DNA from: Hyphomicrobiales bacterium
Lineage (GTDB): Bacteria; Pseudomonadota; Alphaproteobacteria; Rhizobiales; JAJFHB01
Assembly (NCBI GenBank): GCA_021775755.1
Contig: JAJFHE010000043.1
Coordinates: 62,001 to 126,000, forward strand
Reading direction: 5' to 3'
DNA length: 64,000 nt
This document shows, piece by piece, positions 1 to 7,439 of this stretch. Under the pieces are notes generated by a model. The model saw only the letters and a program-made list of their open reading frames with translations, was not told where the DNA came from and did no database searches. Position 1 is the stretch's first letter. Each line of letters opens with the position of its first letter. The position numbers and the translations under genes are program-made.

Positions 1-2
1 GG

Positions 3-1391
3 ACATCGCTCACTATGCTGCGCGAGATTGGCATTCGTGTGCTCAACAGTGAGGCACGCGATGTTTTCCGCAAGGCCGGTGCCGAAGTGTCCGAGGACAC
101 GATGATGGTGCGGCTCGACGATGAACTGGTCCTTGCATCGGTCAGCCGGGCGCCATCGGAAATCGACCTCACGGTGCGCGGTGGCACGCCCTACCGGATC
201 GGCGGACGGAACACGATTTTCTCATCGGTCGGAGGGCCGGCGAATTTCTCAACGCTTGACGACGGTCGGCGGCCCGGCACGCGCGCCGCGTTTGAAGACA
301 TTCTGAAGCTTGGCCAGAGCTTCGAGGTCATTCACATGATTGGACCATCGGTGGAGCCAATGGATATCGAGCTGCGGTTTCGCCAGCTTGAGGTGGTGCG
401 CGCGGAGGTGATGCTGACCGACAAGTTTCCGTTCGTCGCCGCACGCGGGCCGAGCCCGGTGGCGGACGGCCTTGAGATCATCCGGCTGGCGCGCGGCTTC
501 GACGAGGCGGAGTTCCATGACACGGTGAGCTGTTTCACCGTGGTCAATGTCAATTCACCGCTGCAGCTCGATGTGCCCATGTGCCATGGCATCATGGAGT
601 TTGCGCGCCGCGGGCAGCTTGTGGTGCTGACCCCTTTCACGCTTGCCGGCGCCATGGCGCCGGTGTCGGTGGCGGGTGCTCTGGCGCAGCAAAACGCCGA
701 AGCGCTGGCGGGCATTGCGCTTGGGCAGATGGTGCGCCCGGGCGCTCCTGCCGCCTATGGCGGGTTCACCTCCAATGTCGACATGAGGTCCGGCGCACCG
801 GCCTTCGGCACGCCGGAATACGTCAAGGCGGCGATGGCGACCGGTCAGCTGGCGCGCAAGTACGGCCTGCCGTGGCGCTCGTCCAACGCAAATGCCTCCA
901 ACGCTCCGGACGCTCAGGCGGCCTACGAGGCGCAGATGTCGATCTGGGGGGCGCTGCTTGGCGGCTGCAATGTTCTGATGCACGGAGCGGGCTGGCTGGA
1001 AGGAGGGCTCACCGCGTCATTGGAGAAGTTCATCATCGATATCGAGATGCTTCAGATGATGGCGGAGGTATTTCAGCCGCTTGACTGCTCCACAGCGGAA
1101 CTGGCGCTCGATGCGGTGCGCGAGGTGGGGCCGGGCGGGCACTATTTCGGCGCCGCGCATACGCTGGAACGCTATGCGAGCGCGTTCTATGAGCCGCTCG
1201 TTTCGGACTGGCGCAATTTCGAGAACTGGCGCGATGCCGGTTCGCCACCGGCCGATGTGCGCGCCAACCGGATCTGGAAAGAAACGCTCAGGACTTACGA
1301 ACCACCGGCGATGGACCCGGCCTGCCGCGAGGCGGTCGATGCCTACGTGGAACGCCGCACCGCTGAAGGCGGCGCCGAACCCTTGACCTGA
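3..1391 (+). CDS. MttB-family (trimethylamine methyltransferase-like) protein, 5' end missing
   Basis: The frame is open to the left edge (codons from position 3), and the first methionine at 15 lies where family members already have an N-terminal segment, so the start is probably outside the window. The visible 462 codons fit the C-terminal nine tenths of the COG5598 MttB superfamily (about 500 residues): an IGIRVLN-type opening, a glycine-rich GGPANFST segment and a GGFTSNVDMRSG segment. No in-frame TAG is present, so this is a non-pyrrolysine member; characterised ones such as MtgB and MtpB demethylate glycine betaine or proline betaine onto a corrinoid protein. No corrinoid protein gene is visible here. 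The stop TGA overlaps a repeat that also carries the detached 3' end of the facing epimerase gene. With an HpbD-like epimerase next door, an N-methylated proline or other betaine is the likely substrate (inference). Confidence 0.85.
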   Translation, partial: TSLTMLREIGIRVLNSEARDVFRKAGAEVSEDTMMVRLDDELVLASVSRAPSEIDLTVRGGTPYRIGGRNTIFSSVGGPANFSTLDDGRRPGTRAAFEDILKLGQSFEVIHMIGPSVEPMDIELRFRQLEVVRAEVMLTDKFPFVAARGPSPVADGLEIIRLARGFDEAEFHDTVSCFTVVNVNSPLQLDVPMCHGIMEFARRGQLVVLTPFTLAGAMAPVSVAGALAQQNAEALAGIALGQMVRPGAPAAYGGFTSNVDMRSGAPAFGTPEYVKAAMATGQLARKYGLPWRSSNANASNAPDAQAAYEAQMSIWGALLGGCNVLMHGAGWLEGGLTASLEKFIIDIEMLQMMAEVFQPLDCSTAELALDAVREVGPGGHYFGAAHTLERYASAFYEPLVSDWRNFENWRDAGSPPADVRANRIWKETLRTYEPPAMDPACREAVDAYVERRTAEGGAEPLT

Positions 1392-1422
1392 TCACGAGTA
1401 GCTCGCGACCGGGTCTCCGAGG
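1388..1422. repeat. Left copy of a 35-bp imperfect direct repeat bounding the AT-rich island
   Basis: Positions 1388-1422 and 2974-3008 match at 31 of 35 bases in the same orientation. Both contain TGATCA followed by the reverse complement of the codons for PVASYS-stop. The four differences all fall at third codon positions of the minus-strand reading frame. The MttB stop codon lies inside this copy. It looks like an attachment-site-like duplication made when the island entered the 3' end of the epimerase gene (inference). Confidence 0.75.
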
Positions 1423-1430
1423 AGGCGCAA
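1392..1430 (-). pseudogene. Detached 3' end of an HpbD-like enolase-superfamily gene
   Basis: Read on the minus strand, this stretch encodes LRLLGDPVASYS followed by TGA. The intact epimerase gene 1.5 kb away ends in LEALGEPVASYS plus TGA. There is no upstream reading frame here because AT-rich island sequence replaces it. The stop overlaps the MttB stop in the palindrome TGATCA, which suggests that the two genes once converged with overlapping stop codons. It could instead be the tail of a deleted tandem paralogue. Confidence 0.7.
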
Positions 1431-1478
1431 CGAAAAGGGTATGTAAAATACAAAATCATAGAATTCCCGAAATTACCT

Positions 1479-2354
1479 CTAAATATGATTAGCTAATACA
1501 ACACCATGTGACAAATTATTTCTCAGTAATAATTTTTCTGTAATTGTTATTTCAGAGTCTGACAAGTCGTTAGCATCTATAGTTTTTGGAATTTCATCTT
1601 CTCCTTCGTCACATTTATGTAATACGACTTTCGCTGCTATAGGTTCATTTGTATATGTTAATGTCAATACTAAACCAACAACAACGCTAAATGTATTTGA
1701 AAGAGGTGCTTTTAAGTGAAATACTTCTATTCCACCGCCATTTTCGATGTCACCAATTAAATATATACCCCTATCAATGGATAGAACTGGCCCGTCACTT
1801 CTTATTAATTCTTTCATGAATCCAGATTTAGTATGCTCATATTCCCAAATGTTAGAGTTTTTGAGTTTTTCTTTTACAATTATTTCGCTTCTTATTAAAT
1901 TTTCCTTAGATTCGGAGTACCTGTAACATTTATACCGTCCTTGCAATCTCTCGCAGTTTTCTTTTAGGGAAGAATCCTTAATTTTAAGCATTCTATATAT
2001 TTGCTGGTAAGATTTAATTACAAGTTCTTGATATTTTCTAATCTCATTTTCATCTATTTTTTCATATGGCGCAAATATAATTCTGTTTCTGGCATATTCT
2101 ATTGAGCAATGTTCCTCAAAATCTTCTTTGTGTTTATATATATATTTTAGCAAGTTTGAGTATGTTTTATTTGTACTATTTACTCTAATTCTTTTTGTTG
2201 TCATAAATTGTTTTATGCTATCAACAGATACACCTGACACTTCTGATATGTCTTTGTACTTCAGGCGTTTGGCAGCCATCATCGCTGCGATTAATTCTTT
2301 CACTCCATTCGCAACTTCGTTTCGATCTGAGGCTTCGTTAGCGTTTGCGATCAT
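1479..2354 (-). CDS. AT-rich island protein with N-terminal helix-turn-helix
   Basis: I chose the ATG at 2354 because AGGTG lies about seven bases upstream; an in-frame extension to 2399 lacks such a site. The 291-residue product begins with a helix-turn-helix-like segment (about residues 8-42: LIAAMMAAKRLKYKDISEVS, then GVSVDSIKQFM), like XRE-type DNA-binding domains. A mostly beta C-terminal region follows (GRYKCYRYSES, then a GPVLSIDRGIYLIGDIENGG segment), reminiscent of sensor or effector domains in alphaproteobacterial HTH proteins. Base and codon use are strikingly AT-rich against the flanking GC-rich genes, so it was probably acquired laterally. Its only island companion is the 28-residue peptide gene on the same strand about 130 bases upstream. 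It may regulate that peptide or be one half of a two-gene module; no function is demonstrated. Confidence 0.7.
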   Translation of the reverse strand: MIANANEASDRNEVANGVKELIAAMMAAKRLKYKDISEVSGVSVDSIKQFMTTKRIRVNSTNKTYSNLLKYIYKHKEDFEEHCSIEYARNRIIFAPYEKIDENEIRKYQELVIKSYQQIYRMLKIKDSSLKENCERLQGRYKCYRYSESKENLIRSEIIVKEKLKNSNIWEYEHTKSGFMKELIRSDGPVLSIDRGIYLIGDIENGGGIEVFHLKAPLSNTFSVVVGLVLTLTYTNEPIAAKVVLHKCDEGEDEIPKTIDANDLSDSEITITEKLLLRNNLSHGVVLANHI

Positions 2355-2441
2355 TATTTCACCTGTTCCAAGATAGCAAATACCCCCTGAGCAGAACAAT
2401 ATTTATGTTTACGGCATCGTTTGTGAGTGGTAGAAGGAAGG

Positions 2442-2472
2442 AAGGGGTCGGTTTTGGAAGCCGACCCCTTTT
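2442..2472. terminator. Strong hairpin terminator after the small peptide gene
   Basis: The stem AAGGGGTCGG (2442-2451) pairs perfectly with CCGACCCCTT (2461-2470) around a 9-base loop. On the minus strand it lies 14 bases after the stop of the 28-codon gene and is followed by the pyrimidine run TTCCTTCCTTCT. On the plus strand it ends in TTTT. It therefore closes the peptide transcript before the HTH gene and may work in both directions. Confidence 0.75.
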
Positions 2473-2483
2473 AGTCTATCTTC

Positions 2484-2570
2484 TCACTTTGAGGCTGCCT
2501 CCACGACGGCAAAGAAGTGTACAGCAGCGATGAGGAGATAGAAAAAGGCAAGTGCTAGTTCGCTAGTCAT
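2484..2570 (-). CDS. 28-residue hydrophobic single-span peptide
   Basis: The sequence shows a complete ATG-to-TGA frame of 29 codons. AAGGA lies eight bases before the ATG, and a perfect 10-bp hairpin terminator starts 14 bases after the stop. The product is MTSELALAFFYLLIAAVHFF followed by AVVEAASK: an acidic residue near the N-terminus, one roughly 20-residue apolar helix and a C-terminal lysine. That layout resembles small inner-membrane proteins and type I toxin peptides. The upstream leader (2604-2672) can fold into two hairpins. The gene lies in an AT-rich mini-island beside an HTH protein gene. I do not recognise the family. It could be a membrane toxin, a regulatory microprotein or a leader peptide. 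The gene call rests on the ribosome site, terminator and amphipathic composition together. Confidence 0.6.
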   Translation of the reverse strand: MTSELALAFFYLLIAAVHFFAVVEAASK

Positions 2571-2973
2571 CTCGCTAATCCTTTCCTCTTTTTATTGTTC
2601 CCGGCGCCACATTTTGTGGTGCAGGGAGCTTTGGTGGTGTATATGCCCTAGTGGAAGGGGCAAGCCAAAGCTTCACTGTTATCGCATGTTCGGGGAAGGA
2701 ACAAAAGCGGAATTCCTGAATTTTGTTGAAAATTCATACTTTTGATCACGAACATTGCGTTTTATTCACCGTATTTCACCAAATTAACGATTAATTTCCA
2801 CTGTTGAACCCGGTTAGCTCACCGCAACGGGAATTATTTCACCAAACGCCACTGTTTGTGCGGTGTACTGCCGAGTTGCTTCGCGTAGTTCACGGTCTCG
2901 GTTGGTCGAAAGTCATGAACGAGGCGTCAAGTCCACAACGTGGTCGTCTATTTGAGTGAAACCTGATTATGTG
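2571..2973. other. Structured leader and promoter-side region of the small peptide gene
   Basis: No further protein gene is visible here. On the minus strand the leader contains hairpin A (GCGCCACA at 2604-2611 pairing with TGTGGTGC at 2615-2622, one GT pair). It also contains hairpin B (AGCTTTGG at 2627-2634 with CCAAAGCT at 2665-2672, enclosing GCCC/GGGC at 2645-2648 and 2658-2661). Further out, TTCACCAAA followed closely by CCACTGTT occurs twice (about 2775-2805 and 2839-2858), a possible pair of binding sites. The remainder up to the right-hand repeat at 2974 is AT-rich and featureless. Confidence 0.45.
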
Positions 2974-3008
2974 CTGATCAGGAATAGCTCGCGACCGGCT
3001 CGCCGAGG
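2974..3008. repeat. Right copy of the island-bounding 35-bp direct repeat
   Basis: This copy lies inside the intact epimerase gene and supplies its last codons and its TGA (2978-2980). It matches 1388-1422 at 31 of 35 positions. Base composition switches from AT-rich to GC-rich exactly here, marking the island edge. Confidence 0.75.
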
Positions 3009-4099
3009 GCTTCTAAATCAGGTTCGATGCCAAGTCCCGGTTTGTCCGGCGCCATGACGCCGCCCTCTTGCACCGGTGCGTCGAATCCGGCGAGCGATAT
3101 TTCCGTCATGCCGCGTGTATCGAGGATGCCCGACAGCGCGTGTTGCGGCACCGTCTGCCCGAGATGAACGATGGCGGCGAAGGCGATCTCCGAGCCGACC
3201 GTGTCCTGAACGCTCATGGTAAGACCCGCGGCAAGGCAGATGTCGCGCTGGCGGCGCCCATGCGTCAGGCCACCCGCCTTTGAGATCTTCAGGGAAATGC
3301 CCTCCGCGGCATCGTCCGCAACGATCTGTGCGATCGAGGCATCGCCAGTGGCGAGTTCGTCAAGGATGACCGGCACGGTGCAGCGCTGCCTGAGGGCTAC
3401 CGTTTCACGCCAGGTGGCGCACGGTGCTTCGAGCACGAAGTCGAGGCCCGACGGCAGCATGCCCAGCATGCGCAGAGCGTGTTCGACCGAGAGCCCGCCA
3501 TTGGCATCGGCGATGAAATATTCGCCGGCCTGAGCATCCGCAAGCGCAGCTGTGATGCGTTCCGCATCGAGGCGTGGGCCGCCCTCGGCGTCCGATGCGC
3601 CGATTTTCACCGAATGGCCGCGATAGGCTTGCGCGCGATGGGCGTCGACGCGGGCGCGCATGTCTTCGGGATCGCCGGCATAGATCGACGAGACGACGGG
3701 CATTCTATAGCCCGTGCTACCGCCGAGGAGCGCGCATACAGGCATATGCGCCGCTTTGCCGAAGATGTCCCAGCAGGCTACATCGATCGGCGCTTTGGTA
3801 TGGGCGTGGCCGGTTAGCGCCCGGTCCATGGCATCGTTCAGGCGGTCGACATGGCGCGGATCGAGGCCGAGGAGATGCGGTGCGATTTCTTCGATGCCGG
3901 CGCGCACGCCTCGGGCATGGGCGGCGATGTAGTTGGGGCCAAACGGCGTCGACTCGCCCCAGCCCTCAATGCCGCAGGCGGTTTCCACGCGCACAACCGT
4001 TGCATCGAAGCTCTCATAAACCCGACCGCCGGAGAGCCGGTAGCCACCGCCCGGATAGGGCAGGTCAGCCTGGAACACATCGATCCTGGCGATCTTCAT
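2978..4099 (-). CDS. hpbD: HpbD-like 4-hydroxyproline betaine 2-epimerase (enolase superfamily)
   Basis: The 373-residue product belongs to the mandelate racemase/muconate lactonizing branch. Family hallmarks are visible: a catalytic base in GHSVKIG (K165 counted from the chosen ATG), metal ligands in IADANG, LEAPC and LDELATG, and the second lysine in SLKISKAGG. The motifs WGESTPFGPNYIAAHA and the VASYS C-terminus closely resemble HpbD of Pelagibaca bermudensis, which epimerises hydroxyproline betaine and proline betaine at C2. A cis-3-hydroxyproline dehydratase is the main alternative. I chose the ATG at 4099 because GAAGGAG sits nine bases upstream; a GTG at 4105 is too close to that site. 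The gene follows the MDR oxidoreductase gene by six bases, so the two are co-transcribed. Its 3' end appears to have been replaced by island insertion. Confidence 0.8.
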   Translation of the reverse strand: MKIARIDVFQADLPYPGGGYRLSGGRVYESFDATVVRVETACGIEGWGESTPFGPNYIAAHARGVRAGIEEIAPHLLGLDPRHVDRLNDAMDRALTGHAHTKAPIDVACWDIFGKAAHMPVCALLGGSTGYRMPVVSSIYAGDPEDMRARVDAHRAQAYRGHSVKIGASDAEGGPRLDAERITAALADAQAGEYFIADANGGLSVEHALRMLGMLPSGLDFVLEAPCATWRETVALRQRCTVPVILDELATGDASIAQIVADDAAEGISLKISKAGGLTHGRRQRDICLAAGLTMSVQDTVGSEIAFAAIVHLGQTVPQHALSGILDTRGMTEISLAGFDAPVQEGGVMAPDKPGLGIEPDLEALGEPVASYS

Positions 4100-4105
4100 C
4101 GGCAC

Positions 4106-5203
4106 TCACTCCTTCGGCGGCACGAGCACCAGCTTGCCGGTGTATGTCTTGGCGAGGAAGTCTTCCTGTGCCGATACGATGTCCTTGAGGGGATAGGTCT
4201 TCGCCACGACCGGCCTGATCTCGCCGCGTTCGATATAGCCGATAAGGTTTTCAAACACGACCGCCTCCTGAAAAGTGCACCCGAAGAACGTGAGGTCTTT
4301 CAGGTAGAGAGTGCGCACATCGAGTTCGACGATGGGCCCGGCTATGGCGCCGGCCGTGGCGTAGCGACCGCCGATGCGCAGGATATCGAGCAGCTGCGGC
4401 CATTGCGGGCCGGCGACGAGGTCGATGACGACGTCAATGCTGTCGCGGCCGAGTTCGTGCACGAGATCGCGGCCACGGTCTATAACCGTCGCCGCACCAA
4501 GGGCCTTCACATCGTCCGCCTTGGCCGCCCCCGCCACCGCAACGACCTCGGCGCCGCGCCGGCGGGAGAGCTGTACGGCGGCGGATCCGACACCTCCGGA
4601 GGCGCCGGTGATCAGCACGCGTTCGGCTCCGAGGGAGGCGCGGTGCAGCAGGTTTTCAGCCGTCGAATAGGCGCAGGGGATGGAGGCGAGTTCCTCGTCC
4701 GACCAGTCGCACTCGACCTTGTAGACCTCGCTTGCCCGCAGCGCCGCATACTGCGCGAACGCGCCGTCGCACTCCGACCCAAGCGTCCAGCACTCCAGCG
4801 GGTTCTTGCCTTCCATCGGTCTTTGCATGGTGCGCGCGAGCACACGCTCGCCGATGCGGACCGGGTCGACACCATCGCCTACGGCAATGATGCGGCCGCA
4901 GCAATCGGCGCCCTGAATGCGTGGAAAGCCAATCGGTTCTCCAGACCAGCTGCCGTCACTGTCCTCGGCGTCCGCAAAGCCCTCGGCACCGCCCGCGCCG
5001 GTATCTCCGGTGACCGATTTTGAGTACCAGGCGGTGCGCGTGTTGATGTCGGTGTTGTTGACGCCGGCAGCGGCAACGCGGATCAGCACATCGCCAGGGC
5101 CGGCTTCAGGCACGCGGACATCTGTTCGGTAATCCAGTTTGTCGAATCCGCCATGGCCGGTCAGCAATACGGCGGTCATTCGATCGGGCAGGTTGTTTGT
5201 CAC
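4106..5203 (-). CDS. Zinc-type alcohol dehydrogenase/quinone oxidoreductase (MDR family)
   Basis: This is a medium-chain dehydrogenase/reductase: an N-terminal GroES-like part (PGDVLIRVAAAGVNNTD) and a Rossmann NAD(P) site GASGGVGSAAVQLSRRRGAE near residue 190. The start is taken as GTG at 5203, which overlaps the preceding stop in GTGA and has GAGGAG upstream; this beats the internal ATG at 5179, which lacks a ribosome site. Residues that would hold a catalytic zinc are not obvious, so it may be a zinc-independent reductase. It is the middle gene of the operon between the PLP enzyme and the HpbD-like epimerase, and probably handles an aldehyde, ketone or enoyl intermediate of that pathway (inference). 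Confidence 0.85.
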   Translation of the reverse strand: MTNNLPDRMTAVLLTGHGGFDKLDYRTDVRVPEAGPGDVLIRVAAAGVNNTDINTRTAWYSKSVTGDTGAGGAEGFADAEDSDGSWSGEPIGFPRIQGADCCGRIIAVGDGVDPVRIGERVLARTMQRPMEGKNPLECWTLGSECDGAFAQYAALRASEVYKVECDWSDEELASIPCAYSTAENLLHRASLGAERVLITGASGGVGSAAVQLSRRRGAEVVAVAGAAKADDVKALGAATVIDRGRDLVHELGRDSIDVVIDLVAGPQWPQLLDILRIGGRYATAGAIAGPIVELDVRTLYLKDLTFFGCTFQEAVVFENLIGYIERGEIRPVVAKTYPLKDIVSAQEDFLAKTYTGKLVLVPPKE

Positions 5204-6321
5204 GTACCGGCTCCTCTTGCAGCGATTGCCCATACTTTTTCAACGACCCCGTTTCTGACGCCGACATAATGGTCATGCAGATTGACCGTCGGATCGCAGT
5301 GACCTGGCACGAGCAGGATCTTGCTGCCCCAGGTCGGAAGACTTTCCGGGGCGCCCGAAATCTCGCCGTGCTCATCGGAGGCCGCCAGATAAGTGAGGCC
5401 GGGGCTTGTGTCAATCAACGGCGGGCCGGAATCGAAGGCCAGCGCCTTGAGGCCCGCATCGAGCACCGCAAGACCGGGTTCCGGTTTGCTCATTACGGTG
5501 GCAAGAACGAAGAGGCTCTGGCGAAAGTCGCTGATGGGTGCATCGCCGCCGCCAAGGTTGCGGCCGTAATCGGCGTCCATAAAAACGTAGGAACCGCATT
5601 GCAACTCGTTGAGGCAGCCGACTTCGATGTCTTCGCGAAACGAACCGGTTCCGGTGCCGGTGATGCGGGGGCATTCGAGCCCCTTGCCGGAAAGCGCTTC
5701 GAGGGTCTCGCCGACCTTGTGCTGGAGTACGTGGCCCGCGGCCAGCCTTTCAGCCCGTGTGCGGGCGTGCTGAATGCTCCCGTTGTAGACGTGCAGGCCG
5801 GCAAACCGGAGTGCCGGTGCGCCGGTGATCTCAATTGCAAGGTCCGCGGCGGCCTGCGGGTTGCGCACGCCGCACCGCCCGCCGCCGACTTCCAGTTCAA
5901 CCAGCACATCGAGCGTGGAGCCGGCCTTGGATGCCGCGGTACTGAGGTCCGCCACATTCCGGGCGTCGTCGACACAGACGGAAATATTTGCGTGGCGCGC
6001 CAGTTTGGCCAGACGGGCGAGCTTGGTAGCGCCCACCACTTCGTTGGAAACATAGACGTCTTCAACACCGCCCTCGACCAGTCGCTCCGCCTCTTCCGTC
6101 TTCTGGCAGCATTGGCCGACCGCCCCGCGTGTCACCTGCCAGCCGCCGATCGTCGGGCACTTATGGGTCTTGGCGTGCGGGCGCAGGACGACGCCTGCGG
6201 CGTCCGCAATCTCCTGCATACGATCGAGATTGTGCTCAAGGGCGTCGAGATCGACGATCAGCGCCGGCGTATCGACATTGTCCAGACGGTCGCCGGGTTT
6301 GGCGGGAGGCGTTCGCATCAT
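5200..6321 (-). CDS. D-threonine aldolase/D-serine dehydratase-like PLP enzyme
   Basis: The fold type III (alanine-racemase-like) signature is clear: DTPALIVDLDALEHNL, then RPHAKTHKCP with the PLP lysine at residue 51. The C-terminal LLVPGHCDPTVNLHD holds the His-Cys pair that binds metal in this family. The ATG pair at 6321/6318 was chosen because homology begins right after it and any longer frame would run into the divergent EamA gene; no good ribosome site is visible. At 373 residues it is full length. It is first in the operon with the MDR enzyme (4-bp overlap) and the epimerase. Such enzymes split or deaminate beta-hydroxy D-amino acids, so a D-configured product of an epimerised substrate is plausible (inference). 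Confidence 0.85.
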   Translation of the reverse strand: MMRTPPAKPGDRLDNVDTPALIVDLDALEHNLDRMQEIADAAGVVLRPHAKTHKCPTIGGWQVTRGAVGQCCQKTEEAERLVEGGVEDVYVSNEVVGATKLARLAKLARHANISVCVDDARNVADLSTAASKAGSTLDVLVELEVGGGRCGVRNPQAAADLAIEITGAPALRFAGLHVYNGSIQHARTRAERLAAGHVLQHKVGETLEALSGKGLECPRITGTGTGSFREDIEVGCLNELQCGSYVFMDADYGRNLGGGDAPISDFRQSLFVLATVMSKPEPGLAVLDAGLKALAFDSGPPLIDTSPGLTYLAASDEHGEISGAPESLPTWGSKILLVPGHCDPTVNLHDHYVGVRNGVVEKVWAIAARGAGT

Positions 6322-6481
6322 CGTGTGCCATGCCGTTTCATCAGGCGCGCACCCTATCGCGAGTTTGCCGGTGCCGGCAAAGGCTCTTTCCTGTGTGGCA
6401 GGCTGAATGGAATTCTGGCGACGGCTGCACCCCGTTGCCGTTACATTGCCGGCCTTCGGATAGAATCTTGAGTGTACCGGA

Positions 6482-7423
6482 ATGAGCGACAACAGCGTGG
6501 CACAAGGCGTTGGGTCCGCGGTGGAAACACCGCGCCGCGGCTTTGCCATGATGTTGCTGATCGTGAGTTCCGTCGGCATCAGTTTTGGCGGTCTCGTGCT
6601 GCGCTCGATGGAAACGGCGGATGCCTGGCAGATCAACTTTTACCGCTCGCTTTCGCTGATCGCGGCAATCGCGATCATCCTCGCGTACCGCTACCGGGCG
6701 CAAGCAGTGCAAAAGGTGCGCGGCATCGGTTGGCCAGGGCTCTGGGCAGGCGCGCTGTTGAGCTGTGCTGGAATTTCGTTCCTGCAGGCGATCACCAATA
6801 CGACTATCGCCAACACACTGTTTACGCTTGGTGCGATCCCGTTCATCACGGCGCTGCTGGCGTTTGTATTCCTCAAGGAGAGCATTCGCCGAGCGACGCT
6901 CATAACTATGGTGTTCGCCGCCGCCGGCATTGTCATCATGGTCGCCGAAGGCATTGGCACCGGTTCTTTTTACGGCAACGCCATGGCGTTTCTCACCGCG
7001 CTCGGATTTGCCGGCTTTGCCGTCATTGTGCGGCGTAACCGGCAGGTCGACATGCTGCCGGCGCTCATGGTGTCCGGGATCATCATTACCGCCGTTTCGG
7101 CGATCGTGCGGTGGGGCGAGCTTGAAATTTCCGTGCACGATATTCTGCTTTGTATTCTGTGGGGAGGTGTGATGTCCGGGTTCGGCAACGCCATGTTCGT
7201 TGCCGCCTCGCGGCATCTGGTGGCGGCGGAACTGACGCTCTTCATGCTTTTGGAGTTTGCGCTCGGGCCACTATGGGTCTGGCTCTTCATCAACGAGGTG
7301 CCGGGGCATTGGACAATCCTTGGCGGGGCGCTGGTAATTTTCGCGGTGGTGCTGCGGGCCCTCATCGAACTCAGCCAGGCGCGCGGGCCAAAACTCAGAC
7401 GCGGGCGCCCGAGCCCCATGTGA
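6482..7423 (+). CDS. EamA/DMT-superfamily transporter
   Basis: The 313-residue protein has about ten hydrophobic spans in two EamA repeats. The first repeat ends around FLKESIRRATLITMVFAAAG and the second around EFALGPLWVWLFINEVPG, followed by a basic C-terminal tail. Members export amino acids, metabolites or drugs across the inner membrane. It diverges from the PLP enzyme gene, with the 160-base spacer presumably holding both promoters, so it may export an intermediate of that pathway. Substrate cannot be read from sequence. Confidence 0.85.
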   Translation: MSDNSVAQGVGSAVETPRRGFAMMLLIVSSVGISFGGLVLRSMETADAWQINFYRSLSLIAAIAIILAYRYRAQAVQKVRGIGWPGLWAGALLSCAGISFLQAITNTTIANTLFTLGAIPFITALLAFVFLKESIRRATLITMVFAAAGIVIMVAEGIGTGSFYGNAMAFLTALGFAGFAVIVRRNRQVDMLPALMVSGIIITAVSAIVRWGELEISVHDILLCILWGGVMSGFGNAMFVAASRHLVAAELTLFMLLEFALGPLWVWLFINEVPGHWTILGGALVIFAVVLRALIELSQARGPKLRRGRPSPM

Positions 7424-7439
7424 GCGGTGCGCGCGGGGC

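Noticed and set aside
2686-2745. 19-codon plus-strand frame beginning MFGEGTKAEF in the island
   Set aside because: No ribosome site, no terminator, and it is antisense to the leader region of the better supported peptide gene.
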